DNA of 64,000 nucleotides, taken from an uncultured Clostridia bacterium. GTDB lineage: Bacteria; Bacillota; Clostridia; Peptostreptococcales; Anaerovoracaceae. The notes under the pieces are model-generated. The model had not been told where the DNA came from. It was given only the letters and a program-made list of their open reading frames with translations, and made no database searches. Location of the stretch: NCBI GenBank assembly GCA_938046095.1, contig CALIXS010000007.1, forward strand, positions 1 through 64,000, in the 5' to 3' direction. Shown in pieces: positions 25,331-34,400 of this stretch (position 1 is the first letter of the stretch; the number at the start of each line of letters is the position of its first letter). The position numbers and the translations under genes are program-made.

Positions 25331-26305
25331 TTGAACACATCAAAACAATATGAATATACAAGTGATGCATCCTTTTTTGTATCAGACTATTGTTTTGGTC
25401 ATGAAAAAAGGTCAGAGTTTCTTAAGCTCAATCCAAGGGAGAGTACAGGCGCAGGGTGCGTGATCGAAATCAATCCGTGCGAGGGTTTGTATCTTTCTTG
25501 CGCGAATTGGACACCTAAAATAAGTATGGAGAGAAAGTATCGCATTCTAAAAAAATTTGTAAAACTATATTTTTTAGAAAACGGCAATGTAACTTTAATC
25601 CAAAACGGAAAGAAAAAATCCATTATTCAGCATGGTGTTAATTTATATCTCAACAGACCTGCCAGCGGGCGGGTGCTTTATGGTGCTATGACGCCAATTT
25701 GCTATGTTTCAATTCTTATCCATGGAGAATATTTCGATAAGATCGCCACAGCTTTTCCTAAAGATGGTCTTTCACTGGAAGATGCTTTTTCGTGGATGCA
25801 CAAAGATTATAATACCCCTGAAATAAGCAGGGTTTTCATGCAAATACGCGATAAAATGATAGAGGGGATCACATCAGCGGTATACTATGAAAGCAAAATT
25901 CTTGAAGCCTTGTCGCTAATATCTCAAAGGCACCGGTTAAAACAGCAACACAATTACGAAAATACCCACCTCACTATTTCTCAAGATGAATTGTTCATAT
26001 TGAAAAATGTGGGTAAAGTCATCCGGCGAACACCTGTGTGCCCTCCGAGTATTGAAGAATTATGCAAAATGTCGGCCATGAGCCAAACAAAATTACGAGA
26101 ATTATTCAAAAAAGTATATGGTATCCCGCTTGGAAGATATATACAACAATGCAAATTAGAACAATCGCTTGTCTTGCTGGCCGGCAGCAGTTTATCTATT
26201 GCCGAAATTGCAGGGAAGCTTGGATATGCCAATGCAAGTAAGTTTTCCGCAGCTTTTAAGAAACAGTATAAAAAGATACCCAGCGAATACAGAGCAAGCA
26301 CATAA
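25331..26305 (+). CDS. AraC-family transcriptional regulator
   Basis: The protein of about 324 residues has a C-terminal AraC DNA-binding domain with two helix-turn-helices: SIEELCKMSAMSQTKLRELFK, then LSIAEIAGKLGYANASKFSAAFKK ending in Pro-Ser-Glu-Tyr-Arg. The N-terminal 200 residues are an unassigned ligand domain. It resembles the other AraC protein of this window (10575) in layout. I start it at the TTG at 25331 because GGAGG lies 9 bases upstream; an earlier TTG at 25280 has no ribosome site. It is divergent from feoA and may control feoABC or respond to a siderophore-like ligand. Confidence 0.83.
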   Translation: MNTSKQYEYTSDASFFVSDYCFGHEKRSEFLKLNPRESTGAGCVIEINPCEGLYLSCANWTPKISMERKYRILKKFVKLYFLENGNVTLIQNGKKKSIIQHGVNLYLNRPASGRVLYGAMTPICYVSILIHGEYFDKIATAFPKDGLSLEDAFSWMHKDYNTPEISRVFMQIRDKMIEGITSAVYYESKILEALSLISQRHRLKQQHNYENTHLTISQDELFILKNVGKVIRRTPVCPPSIEELCKMSAMSQTKLRELFKKVYGIPLGRYIQQCKLEQSLVLLAGSSLSIAEIAGKLGYANASKFSAAFKKQYKKIPSEYRAST

Positions 26306-26388
26306 TTCAACCTGTTTCCGGTCATATATCCAGATGGCCCTTGACCCGGCTATAGGGATTAGGGGGCTAAGCGGAATAGCAAGCATAA

Positions 26389-26405
26389 GAAAGGGATACC
26401 CTTTC
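26389..26405. terminator. hairpin between converging genes
   Basis: GAAAGGG and CCCTTTC pair around a 3-base loop. They sit inside a wider GGGGGC/GCCCCC pairing (about 26362-26418) between the converging AraC and CoA-transferase genes. T-rich sequence follows on both strands, so it could stop transcripts from either side. Confidence 0.5.
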
Positions 26406-26428
26406 CATTTTCGCCCCCTTTGGATTAT

Positions 26429-27742
26429 TTAACGTAAAAGCCCAATTCTTTGTGCCTCTTCGGTTAATTCAGCCCGGTAATTCGGATGAGCAATACTAAT
26501 CAATGCCTGAGCTCGTTGCCGGGCGGTCAGAAGCTTTAGATTAACACAACCATATTCAGTAACAACATACTGTACATCAGCGCGAGATGTAGTTACCGCC
26601 GTGCCAACAGGCAAAACCGAAACAATTCGACTGTTAATCCCTGACTTGCCTCTGTTCTCAGAAGTTACTGCAATAAATGACTTTCCCCCCTGAGAAAGCT
26701 GCACCCCTTTAACATAGTCAATTTGTCCTCCCACGGCACTGAACTGTTGCCCGTATATGTTGTCAGCAACAACTTGCCCATATAAGTCAATTTGAAGCGC
26801 ACTGTTAATAGAGATTGCATTATTATTCTTTGCAATGTTGCACGGATTATTAACGATTGGAAATGGTAGAAAGCACATTTTTTCATTATGATTGAGAAAA
26901 TCATAAAGTTTTTTTGTGCCTAACGAAAAAGCTGCTACCGATTTACCCTTGTAAATAGCTTTGCAGCAATTGGTAACATTCCCGTTCTGCATAAGAAGCA
27001 TCATCGAATCGGTCATCATTTCAGTGTGTATACCAAGGTTATTCTTTTCTTGAAGACCAAAACCAATCGCATTAGCGATAGCACCTATACCGAGTTGTAT
27101 ACAGGAACCATCCGATATTTCATCAAGTATTATATCAGATATTTTTTGAATTTCCGGAGTTATTGGGGTATTAGCCACTTCATAGAGTTCTTCATCATAA
27201 TATACAATTGCATCAGCCCGAGATATATGAATTTTATTATTTTCGCCAAATACATAAGGTGCAAAACGATTAATCTGTAAAATGATGAGATCTGCCACTT
27301 CTAAAACATATTGATATGTTGCAACTCCTGACGCTCCAAAAGCCATATATCCGTCATCGTCCGGAACGCTAACCTCCAAAAAGGCCACTCTCGGGGGAGA
27401 GGTGTATTTAAACCATAAATTAATCTCACTTAAATTAACGCTTGTAAAATCGCAACAACCTATTTTTTTTGCTCTGCGCTCCATGTTGCCCATAAAAAAA
27501 GTGTTGAAACGGTAATGTTCCGGCTTTGTAAACATATCCAACTCTTTATTTATCATGGAACAATCGATAATAATGTCTGTGAGGTTTTTACTACAAACAT
27601 GTTCATCAAGGGCTCGGGCAAGATGATAGCTTGTGCTGGTACAGGTACCAATGTATACGACATCGCCGCTTTGCACGCACTTTACCGCATCTGTTGCAGT
27701 TTTGGTTTTTTCCTCAAATTCTTTTTTAACACTATCTTTCAT
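26429..27742 (-). CDS. acetyl-CoA hydrolase/CoA-transferase family protein
   Basis: The 437-residue protein belongs to the family I CoA-transferases of the acetyl-CoA/4-hydroxybutyrate CoA-transferase type. Glu241 in GIHTEM is the predicted catalytic glutamate that forms the CoA thioester, and VGGQIDYVKG near 345 is the second family signature. It would move CoA between carboxylic acids; with the neighbouring enzymes, acetoacetate or an acyl acid is a likely partner. It is the last gene of the seven-gene minus-strand operon, 12 bases after the thiolase gene. Confidence 0.87.
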   Translation of the reverse strand: MKDSVKKEFEEKTKTATDAVKCVQSGDVVYIGTCTSTSYHLARALDEHVCSKNLTDIIIDCSMINKELDMFTKPEHYRFNTFFMGNMERRAKKIGCCDFTSVNLSEINLWFKYTSPPRVAFLEVSVPDDDGYMAFGASGVATYQYVLEVADLIILQINRFAPYVFGENNKIHISRADAIVYYDEELYEVANTPITPEIQKISDIILDEISDGSCIQLGIGAIANAIGFGLQEKNNLGIHTEMMTDSMMLLMQNGNVTNCCKAIYKGKSVAAFSLGTKKLYDFLNHNEKMCFLPFPIVNNPCNIAKNNNAISINSALQIDLYGQVVADNIYGQQFSAVGGQIDYVKGVQLSQGGKSFIAVTSENRGKSGINSRIVSVLPVGTAVTTSRADVQYVVTEYGCVNLKLLTARQRAQALISIAHPNYRAELTEEAQRIGLLR

Positions 27743-27754
27743 ATTTTTACTGTT

Positions 27755-28918
27755 TTACTCCATTTTATAAATGCCGGCAGCTCCCATCCCTCCGCCGACG
27801 CACATGCTTACAAGGCCATAAATTCCATGGCGGCGTTTCAACTCAGAAAGGATTTTACATGTTAAAAATGCACCCGTAGCTCCGAGTGGATGTCCCAAAG
27901 CCAAAGCGCCACCATTAGGATTCACCTTTTCCGTAGGAATATCAAGCTTGCGTATACAGTATATCGCTTGGGAAGCAAATGCTTCATTAAGCTCAATGAC
28001 GTCTATATCATCCATATTAAGACCTGCCTTTGCCATAACCTGAGGAATCGCAAGGCTTGGTCCTATGCCCATGATTTCTGACGGAACACCGGAAACCACA
28101 TATTTCATAAAAGTTGCTATTGGCTTACATGCGAGTTTTTCCGCTGTTTCCCGCGCCATCATCACAACGAATGCAGCTCCGTCGGTCATCTGTGATGACG
28201 TAGCCGCTGTAACGTTTCCATCGTCCTTAAAACACGGTTTAAGACTGCTTAGCGATTCCAGCGTAGAGCCCGGACGAATACCTTCATCGGAAACAAAAAT
28301 CTGCTCTTCCCCTGATTTTTTAATTGTGATCGGAATTATCTCTTCTCTAAATTTGCCTGCAGCCTGTGCGGCAGCCGCCCGTCTGTGGCTCTCTACTGCC
28401 ATAGCATCCATTTCTTTTCTTGTTATATTGAATTGTTCCGCGACGTTTTCGGCCGTAATCCCCATAAACATGTAGGTGCCCGGTTTTTTTACATCCAATG
28501 GGGAATACTTATATTCATCGGGCTGACCAATATAAATACCTGTCATTCTCTCTACACCACCGGCAATCACAATGTCCATGTCTCCGGAACGAATAGCGTT
28601 TGCCGCCGTAGCAATAGCCTGAAGCCCTGATGCACAAAAACGGTTTACAGTCTGGCCAGGTACATCATCCGGAAGATCGGCAGCCTGTGCGAGAAGACGT
28701 CCGATATTAAATCCGACATATTCTTGAGGCATCGCAGTTCCAGAGATCACATCATCAATAAGCGCGTAATCAAACTTTGGTAATTTAGCTAATATACCTC
28801 TGATTACTTGTGAACCGTAGTCGACCGGATGTACGTATGCTAAACTGCCTTTTTTCGCTTTGGCCATAGCAGAACGTCCATATGCAACTATGACCGCATC
28901 TCTTTTGTGTCTGTGCAT
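27755..28918 (-). CDS. thiolase (acetyl-CoA C-acyltransferase)
   Basis: The 387-residue protein has all thiolase residues: nucleophile Cys95 in NRFCASGLQ, His343 in GHPLGATG and Cys373 in MCVGGGMG. The cytoplasmic degradative type cleaves 3-ketoacyl-CoA with CoA. Together with the beta-keto acid cleavage enzyme (which yields acetoacetate) and a CoA-transferase, it would split acetoacetyl-CoA to two acetyl-CoA. It lies 14 bases after the cleavage enzyme gene. Confidence 0.92.
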   Translation of the reverse strand: MHRHKRDAVIVAYGRSAMAKAKKGSLAYVHPVDYGSQVIRGILAKLPKFDYALIDDVISGTAMPQEYVGFNIGRLLAQAADLPDDVPGQTVNRFCASGLQAIATAANAIRSGDMDIVIAGGVERMTGIYIGQPDEYKYSPLDVKKPGTYMFMGITAENVAEQFNITRKEMDAMAVESHRRAAAAQAAGKFREEIIPITIKKSGEEQIFVSDEGIRPGSTLESLSSLKPCFKDDGNVTAATSSQMTDGAAFVVMMARETAEKLACKPIATFMKYVVSGVPSEIMGIGPSLAIPQVMAKAGLNMDDIDVIELNEAFASQAIYCIRKLDIPTEKVNPNGGALALGHPLGATGAFLTCKILSELKRRHGIYGLVSMCVGGGMGAAGIYKME

Positions 28919-28932
28919 TTTTTACCTCGCTT

Positions 28933-29832
28933 TTACCACTGTGAATTCCAGTTTCTTTCACTAAGTTGCGGAATTCCTAAAATTTCTCTGGCTTCCTTCG
29001 GTGTCGCCACCTGCATGCCGAATTCTTTGATAACTCTAACGGCTCTTTCTACAAGCATTACATTGGTTGCCGGAATCCGCTTACCATTCTCGTCCTTGCC
29101 GTATACAACATTGTCTTCAAGGCCCACTCTTATATTACCTCCCAGAGCAAGAGTTGCAAACATAATAGGCATATGTGACGTGCCAATACCAAAAGCGGAC
29201 CATGTTGAATTTTCCGGTAACTTTTCAACAAGAAAAGCCAGGTTTTGGACGCTGGCAGGCATTCCGCCGAGTATACCCATGCAAAGTTGGAAATGACATG
29301 GTGTCGACAAATGTCCGTGCTCGACAAAATATTTAGCCACGCTTAGCTGACCCGTATCAAATATCTCAATCTCAGGCTTAATATTTCTGGATATAAATAC
29401 ATCCCCTAACTCCTCTAAGAATTTAGGTGTATTCATGAAAACCTGTAGCGGCATCCAATTGAATGATCCGGAATCATATGAAGCCATTTCAATACCATCC
29501 AGCTCACGAATATGCTTCATGCGAAGCTGGTCACCTTCCGGAGAGCCGTTACATGCCGCTGCATCGCCCGAAGTTGTACAGTTTATGATTCCGTCAAAAT
29601 CTTTATGGCGTTTAATCAACTTGATGGTCTCTCGAAATTTCTCTACATCCATAGTGCCAAAACCTTGATCATCTCTCATATGAAGATGAACAACTGCGGC
29701 ACCGGCTTTCCAGCAGGCGTATGCATCCTCGGAAATTTCCTCCGGTGTTGCAGGAATATGATAACCGGCAGGCGTCAGTGCACCTGTCAATGCCGCAGTG
29801 ATGATTTTTTTATTCTTTAAATTATTCATCAT
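28933..29832 (-). CDS. beta-keto acid cleavage enzyme (BKACE family)
   Basis: The 299-residue TIM barrel belongs to the zinc-dependent BKACE family, first known from 3-keto-5-aminohexanoate cleavage in lysine fermentation. These enzymes react a beta-keto acid with acetyl-CoA to give acetoacetate and the shortened acyl-CoA. The metal-binding VVHLHMRD motif is at about 47-54, and the family segments GIINCTTSG and ALGGNIRVGLEDN are present. Family members act on dehydrocarnitine and many other beta-keto acids, and the substrate cannot be read here. AAGGAG lies 9 bases before the first ATG. Confidence 0.92.
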   Translation of the reverse strand: MMNNLKNKKIITAALTGALTPAGYHIPATPEEISEDAYACWKAGAAVVHLHMRDDQGFGTMDVEKFRETIKLIKRHKDFDGIINCTTSGDAAACNGSPEGDQLRMKHIRELDGIEMASYDSGSFNWMPLQVFMNTPKFLEELGDVFISRNIKPEIEIFDTGQLSVAKYFVEHGHLSTPCHFQLCMGILGGMPASVQNLAFLVEKLPENSTWSAFGIGTSHMPIMFATLALGGNIRVGLEDNVVYGKDENGKRIPATNVMLVERAVRVIKEFGMQVATPKEAREILGIPQLSERNWNSQW

Positions 29833-29859
29833 TATAAAGAGCTCCTTTCCCGAGTATAT

Positions 29860-30921
29860 TTACTCCTGTGATATATTATGTGGATCAGCCGGATTATATT
29901 TAAACCAATTATCTTGGAAAAAACGGATATTATCTATAGACAACGGCAATTCTTTTTTTTCAATCTTACTGACGATATCTACGACGCAATCGCAAAATGG
30001 AGTAGGAATTCCATGACGTCGTCCAACTCCGCAAACGTAACCGTTAATCATGCTCACCTCCGATTTTCGCCCTTTTTCCAGATCCTGCAGCATACTAGCT
30101 TTTGCATTCAGCGCTACTTGATACATATTGTAGAAAATCATCTGCGCCTTGCGGTATTGATCTTCGTCTTCGATTGCAAAAAAATCAGGAGAATACCCGT
30201 TCAGCAACGGTCCCAATTTATAGCCTTCAGCTTCACAACAAAGCTTCACTTCACCGGCTATCTGTACGGCACAGGCGTTAGCCTTACTATGGGTGACAAC
30301 ATATCCGAAAGTAGCGCCCAAGGCTGCGGACATGCCGCTCACGCAAGCGTTATATATTAGTTTTTGCCACCTTGATGCCATAAGCTGCGTTGTAATTTCT
30401 GTCTTTCCCATCAAATTAAGAACATCCGCCACTTTTTTTATACGTTCAGTAACCCTGCCATCTATTTCGCCAATTGCAAAATAATGATCAAGAGTTCTCA
30501 AATCCTGAGTTAATTCCGAAACACCCGGATGATTAAAAGTCGCACTCCACATAACAGTGCCCCCGACAGTTCTTTCATTACCGATATATTTGGCAACATA
30601 CGGTTCAGGGACACCATTCTGCAAAGTGCAAACTGTGCCGTCAGCTTTAAGATGCGCGGCTACATTAGGCAAAACCTCATCATTAGTCGTCTGCTTCGTA
30701 AAAAGGAAAATCAGGTCATATTCACCTTGCATTTGATCAGGAGTAATAGCATGCACAGGTATACATTCATCAGCAAAGCCGATAACTCTTGCTCCTTTTT
30801 TATTCATGACTTCAACATGAGCCTGGTAATTATCAATCATGTCCGCGCTGCAGCCGCCTTTATTCAAAAAAGCACCCAAAATAGTCCCCATAGATCCGCA
30901 TCCCATTATTGCAACTCTCAT
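29860..30921 (-). CDS. ketopantoate reductase-like oxidoreductase
   Basis: The 353-residue protein has the N-terminal NADP-binding GCGSMG loop (8-13) and the family pattern of 2-dehydropantoate 2-reductases: a Lys in FTKQT near 86, WQKLIYNACVS near 185 and a C-terminal EVSMINGYV. It is longer than PanE (about 300), and the context is catabolic rather than pantothenate synthesis. It probably reduces or oxidises a small 2- or 3-keto/hydroxy acid. It lies 27 bases before the BKACE gene. Confidence 0.82.
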   Translation of the reverse strand: MRVAIMGCGSMGTILGAFLNKGGCSADMIDNYQAHVEVMNKKGARVIGFADECIPVHAITPDQMQGEYDLIFLFTKQTTNDEVLPNVAAHLKADGTVCTLQNGVPEPYVAKYIGNERTVGGTVMWSATFNHPGVSELTQDLRTLDHYFAIGEIDGRVTERIKKVADVLNLMGKTEITTQLMASRWQKLIYNACVSGMSAALGATFGYVVTHSKANACAVQIAGEVKLCCEAEGYKLGPLLNGYSPDFFAIEDEDQYRKAQMIFYNMYQVALNAKASMLQDLEKGRKSEVSMINGYVCGVGRRHGIPTPFCDCVVDIVSKIEKKELPLSIDNIRFFQDNWFKYNPADPHNISQE

Positions 30922-30993
30922 TACTACTCTCCTTTCAAAATCTTATTTTATACTCCTTGTAGCTAAACAGTTATAAAAAATGTATTAGTTATC

Positions 30994-31953
30994 CTATATT
31001 TTCCCTTGCAATTTCAGTATCTCAATTATCATTCGGTCACGCCAATTCATCAAATCGGGAATTGTTTTTCCTATATACTCCGGCAAATTGTCTACCTCCT
31101 TTTTTACTCCTTCGCTCGCGATTTTAAAAAAATCCTCCGGGATTTCGCTCCAATTCGCCAAATCAGCAGCCCTGACAGAAAAAGACTCACGCTGATTTTT
31201 AAGCAAAGCACTGATCCCAAGGTCTCCGGCCCCCAAATGAAAGATCAGGTTCGGTCCCATAATCCCCCAACGGATTCCCGGCCCATATAACACCGCTCTA
31301 TCTGCATCCTCCACAGAACAAACTCCTTTTATTACTAAATCTATAACTTCACGGTAAAGCGCTACCTGCAGACGATTTGCAATAAAACCGGCAACCTCTT
31401 TATTCAAAATCACGGGTTCCTTTCCGAGATTCTTATAAAAATCATATGCAATCCGAGCCGCGCCGGATGTTGTTTTTCTTCCTCTGACAATTTCCACTAA
31501 CGGAATCAGATATGTCGGATTATACGGATGCCCACCTACTATACGTTCAGGATGCAACGCACATTCAGCAATATCACTAACCATCAGTCCGGATGTTGAT
31601 GTGGCAATCACAACATCTGATGCAGCCGTTTTTTCAATACTACATATTATTTGCTGTTTCACTTTAAGGTCTTCAGGCCCGGATTCCTGAATGAATGAGA
31701 CATCTTCAACTGCCACATCAATATCTGTTGTAAAATTAATACGCGCTTTAATCGCATCAGCCTCCTTAATACCATCTATCAAAGAATATTTCATCAGAAT
31801 ACCAAGGTATTTTTCTAGTGTTTTTTTTGCATTGTTAATCTGATCATCAGCAATGTCATATACATTTACTTGTAAACCTTTCCATGCAAAAGTTAAAGCC
31901 CAACCGGTTCCAATCATGCCTGAAGCTATACAAGCCGCTTTGTTTATCGACAT
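30994..31953 (-). CDS. 3-hydroxyacyl-CoA / L-carnitine dehydrogenase-like
   Basis: The 319-residue NAD-dependent enzyme has the N-terminal loop ASGMIGTGWA (11-20) and the catalytic His in VGGHPYNPTYLIPLVEIV near 140. That second motif, HPYNP, is characteristic of L-carnitine dehydrogenase and free beta-hydroxy-acid dehydrogenases rather than CoA-ester enzymes. It would oxidise a beta-hydroxy acid to the beta-keto acid used by the BKACE enzyme. Carnitine itself is possible, but no betaine-type carrier is next to it. Confidence 0.82.
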   Translation of the reverse strand: MSINKAACIASGMIGTGWALTFAWKGLQVNVYDIADDQINNAKKTLEKYLGILMKYSLIDGIKEADAIKARINFTTDIDVAVEDVSFIQESGPEDLKVKQQIICSIEKTAASDVVIATSTSGLMVSDIAECALHPERIVGGHPYNPTYLIPLVEIVRGRKTTSGAARIAYDFYKNLGKEPVILNKEVAGFIANRLQVALYREVIDLVIKGVCSVEDADRAVLYGPGIRWGIMGPNLIFHLGAGDLGISALLKNQRESFSVRAADLANWSEIPEDFFKIASEGVKKEVDNLPEYIGKTIPDLMNWRDRMIIEILKLQGKI

Positions 31954-31977
31954 TATATTAACCTCTTCTTCATCTTT

Positions 31978-33300
31978 CTAATATATGAATACACAGACAA
32001 CCGTGGCAACTATTACAACTATGGTAGGTATAAATACAGATGTCCAAAACAGATGACGGTAGCCGGTCTTATGAGTGAGTCCCATCCACTGCAAAACCAT
32101 AAATAGTCCCGCAGAGTGCGGTAACGTGTCAAGGCTACCCGCGGCTACAGACATCAAACGGTGAAGAACTTGTAAATTGCATCCGGAAGCTATAAAATGC
32201 TCTCCGAGAGTCTGCAGGGTAATACGTAATCCGCCTGAAGATGAACCCGCAACACCCGAAATAACGGCAGTCGAAAAAACACCTTCAACATACGGATTCA
32301 TATTAAGATTAAGTAGCCAATCTACTATACGCTGAAAAGCATCAGTGTTTTGAACAACAGTACCGAAAGCCACAACAGCCGCCAATCCGCCAATCGCATT
32401 GATCCCTCCGCCAAGTCCCGATGTTAGAAGAACAGTCTTTTTTATGTCTCTGAATTTATTATAATTAAGCAGATAACATATGATAGAAGCCACCATCATT
32501 GCCAATACAGTTAACATTGCAGATTTGTCCGTAAAACGCCCACCGATAATAATCATGCCGATGAGCACAATTATCGGCAAAAATGCTTTCCACGCTGCAG
32601 GAAGCAACTCTCGGTTTTTAATATCATACTGTGAATAATTACCGGCTTCCGGGTAAGTCCAGCCTTCTCCTCCGGCATATGCCTTTTTATATGCATGAAC
32701 AGCATATATGTAACAGAGCACAAATAATGTAATGGAAATAATAATACTGAGTACCGGCGCCGCGGTCATCGTCGTACCCAAATACTGTGTGGGTATTATG
32801 TTAGTCAATGCCGGCGTCCCGGGGAGTGAAGTCATAGTGTAGGTACAGGTCCCCATGCCCATAACAACCATACCCAGATGACGCGGTAAATTTGCTTCCT
32901 TAAAAAGCATAAACATAATAGGGCCGGCAGCAAAAATCACAACGAAAAGGCTGATCCCTCCATATGTAAGAACCGAGAAAATGATTACACTTATAAGCAT
33001 GACATGTTTCTTGCCAAACCAGTCAATCAACTTAAACCCTATAGCTGCTGCAGAGCCCGACTCCTCCATAAAGCGTGCATATAGTGCTGAAAAAATAAAA
33101 ATCAGAAAATAACTCGTATATGTCCCGGCATAGCCGGCCATATAGAAAGAGCTGTATGCTTCCCAAACATTAAGCCCGTTAGTCAGGATAGCTATGGCAG
33201 CAGCAATGATAGTCAGAGGTAGCGGTCCAAGACCTTTATATGCTCCGATAACCATAACAGCTATAGCGCACAGCAAACCAATAATTCCGACGATTTCCAT
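31978..33300 (-). CDS. GntP-family permease
   Basis: The 440-residue membrane protein has about twelve hydrophobic segments and GntP family features, including a SLPGTPALTNIIP motif and a GVAGSSSGGLRIT motif. GntP carriers import gluconate, fructuronate, glycerate or 3-hydroxybutyrate-like acids with protons. In Bacillus a GntP-type carrier lies beside a short-chain dehydrogenase and a CoA-transferase, the same mix as here. The predicted substrate is therefore a hydroxy carboxylic acid. Confidence 0.88.
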   Translation of the reverse strand: MEIVGIIGLLCAIAVMVIGAYKGLGPLPLTIIAAAIAILTNGLNVWEAYSSFYMAGYAGTYTSYFLIFIFSALYARFMEESGSAAAIGFKLIDWFGKKHVMLISVIIFSVLTYGGISLFVVIFAAGPIMFMLFKEANLPRHLGMVVMGMGTCTYTMTSLPGTPALTNIIPTQYLGTTMTAAPVLSIIISITLFVLCYIYAVHAYKKAYAGGEGWTYPEAGNYSQYDIKNRELLPAAWKAFLPIIVLIGMIIIGGRFTDKSAMLTVLAMMVASIICYLLNYNKFRDIKKTVLLTSGLGGGINAIGGLAAVVAFGTVVQNTDAFQRIVDWLLNLNMNPYVEGVFSTAVISGVAGSSSGGLRITLQTLGEHFIASGCNLQVLHRLMSVAAGSLDTLPHSAGLFMVLQWMGLTHKTGYRHLFWTSVFIPTIVVIVATVVCVFIY

Positions 33301-33399
33301 AAAGAACTCCTTTCTCAGATGATTAGAACAACTATTCCCAACATAACCATGCTTTGCCCTAAATATATTTAACTATATTAAACTTGAAGTGAGCACCTG

Positions 33400-34140
33400 T
33401 CAGAATGCGCCTCCGGTAATTCTTATGCATTGACCGCTTATGTAGGCGGCTTCGTCACTGGATATAAACGCAGCCAGTGAGGCAACTTCTTCCGGTTTTC
33501 CTAAACGTTTCATCGGAATAGCTTTATACTGTATTTCTTTAACTTTTTCCGGTATGGTTTTAATTATGTCCGTAGCAATCATACCCGGTGCAATACAATT
33601 CACTGTAATTCCATTGGCGGCATTTTCCAGTGCCAACGTACTTGTTAAGCCAATCAAGGCTGCTTTTGCAGCCGAATAATTCATTTGACCGATATTACCG
33701 CGACTGGCCAGTGAAGACATAGATATAATCCGACCATAACCGCGTTCTCTCATGCCACCGATTACTTGGCTTATGCAGTTATAACTTCCGTAAAGGCTGA
33801 CTTTTAGCACAGTGTCGAACTGTTCCGGTGTCATTTTATGAGCCATGGCATCATTAGTAATACCTGCATTGTTTATCATAATATCAACACGTCCGTAACG
33901 CTCCATTATGCTTTCAAAAGCCTTCTTAACCGATTTGATATCCGCTACGTTACAGGATACAGCCATTGTCCGTTCGCCCGAAGGATCCAGTGCTTTCGCT
34001 TTTGCCTCCGTTATATCCTTTTTCAAGTCAATCAAAATAACCGCTTCAGCATCTTCTTTTAGAAAACGTTCCGCCATGCAAGCACCAATACCATTTGCAG
34101 CACCGGTAATCACTACGATTCTATTTCTGAAATCATACAT
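33400..34140 (-). CDS. short-chain dehydrogenase/reductase (FabG/3-hydroxybutyrate dehydrogenase-like)
   Basis: The 246-residue SDR has the NAD(P) loop TGAANGIG near 12, the NNAG motif near 87 and catalytic Ser (SMSS) with Tyr-x3-Lys (YSAAK) near 150. I start at the ATG at 34140 with AAGGTGG upstream; a GTG three codons earlier is less likely. It is the first gene of the operon, behind a sigma-54 promoter. In context it interconverts a hydroxy and a keto acid. Confidence 0.88.
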   Translation of the reverse strand: MYDFRNRIVVITGAANGIGACMAERFLKEDAEAVILIDLKKDITEAKAKALDPSGERTMAVSCNVADIKSVKKAFESIMERYGRVDIMINNAGITNDAMAHKMTPEQFDTVLKVSLYGSYNCISQVIGGMRERGYGRIISMSSLASRGNIGQMNYSAAKAALIGLTSTLALENAANGITVNCIAPGMIATDIIKTIPEKVKEIQYKAIPMKRLGKPEEVASLAAFISSDEAAYISGQCIRITGGAF

Positions 34141-34195
34141 AAGCCCCACCTTTTGGTATACATCAGATTGTGATATTTATTTTAATTCTACATTG

Positions 34196-34212
34196 AGCAA
34201 AACCCGCGCCAA
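34196..34212 (-). promoter_or_regulatory. sigma-54 (-24/-12) promoter of the seven-gene operon
   Basis: On the minus strand TTGGCGCGGGTTTTGCT matches TGGCACG-N4-TTGCT with only one mismatch in the conserved bases, and GG and GC are exactly 10 apart. Predicted transcription starts near 34185, about 45 bases before the reductase ATG. A sigma-54 activator gene is divergent. Imperfect inverted repeats upstream, such as ATTCCGGGA and TCCCGAAT (34251-34274) and AAACC/GGTTT near 34233-34249, are candidate activator sites. Confidence 0.78.
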
Positions 34213-34400
34213 TTGGGGGAACATAAAATTAAAACCTTCCAAATGGTTTGATTCCGGGAGTTTGAGTCCCGAATATACGAAAAGAATATGTAATATCGAA
34301 TCGGCGAATTTGCCAAAAATGCGTCATTACCAAAATTTTTGTTTTTTTGCAAAAATAGGTTTATTATATTCTTATAGCAGGAACAGGAGGTGACCTTACA

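Noticed and set aside
29860..30921. panE for pantothenate synthesis
   Set aside because: Family fits, but it is longer and sits in a sigma-54 catabolic operon without panB or panC.
30994..31953. Firm assignment as L-carnitine dehydrogenase
   Set aside because: The HPYNP motif fits, but no betaine/carnitine carrier or thioesterase is nearby, so the substrate stays open.
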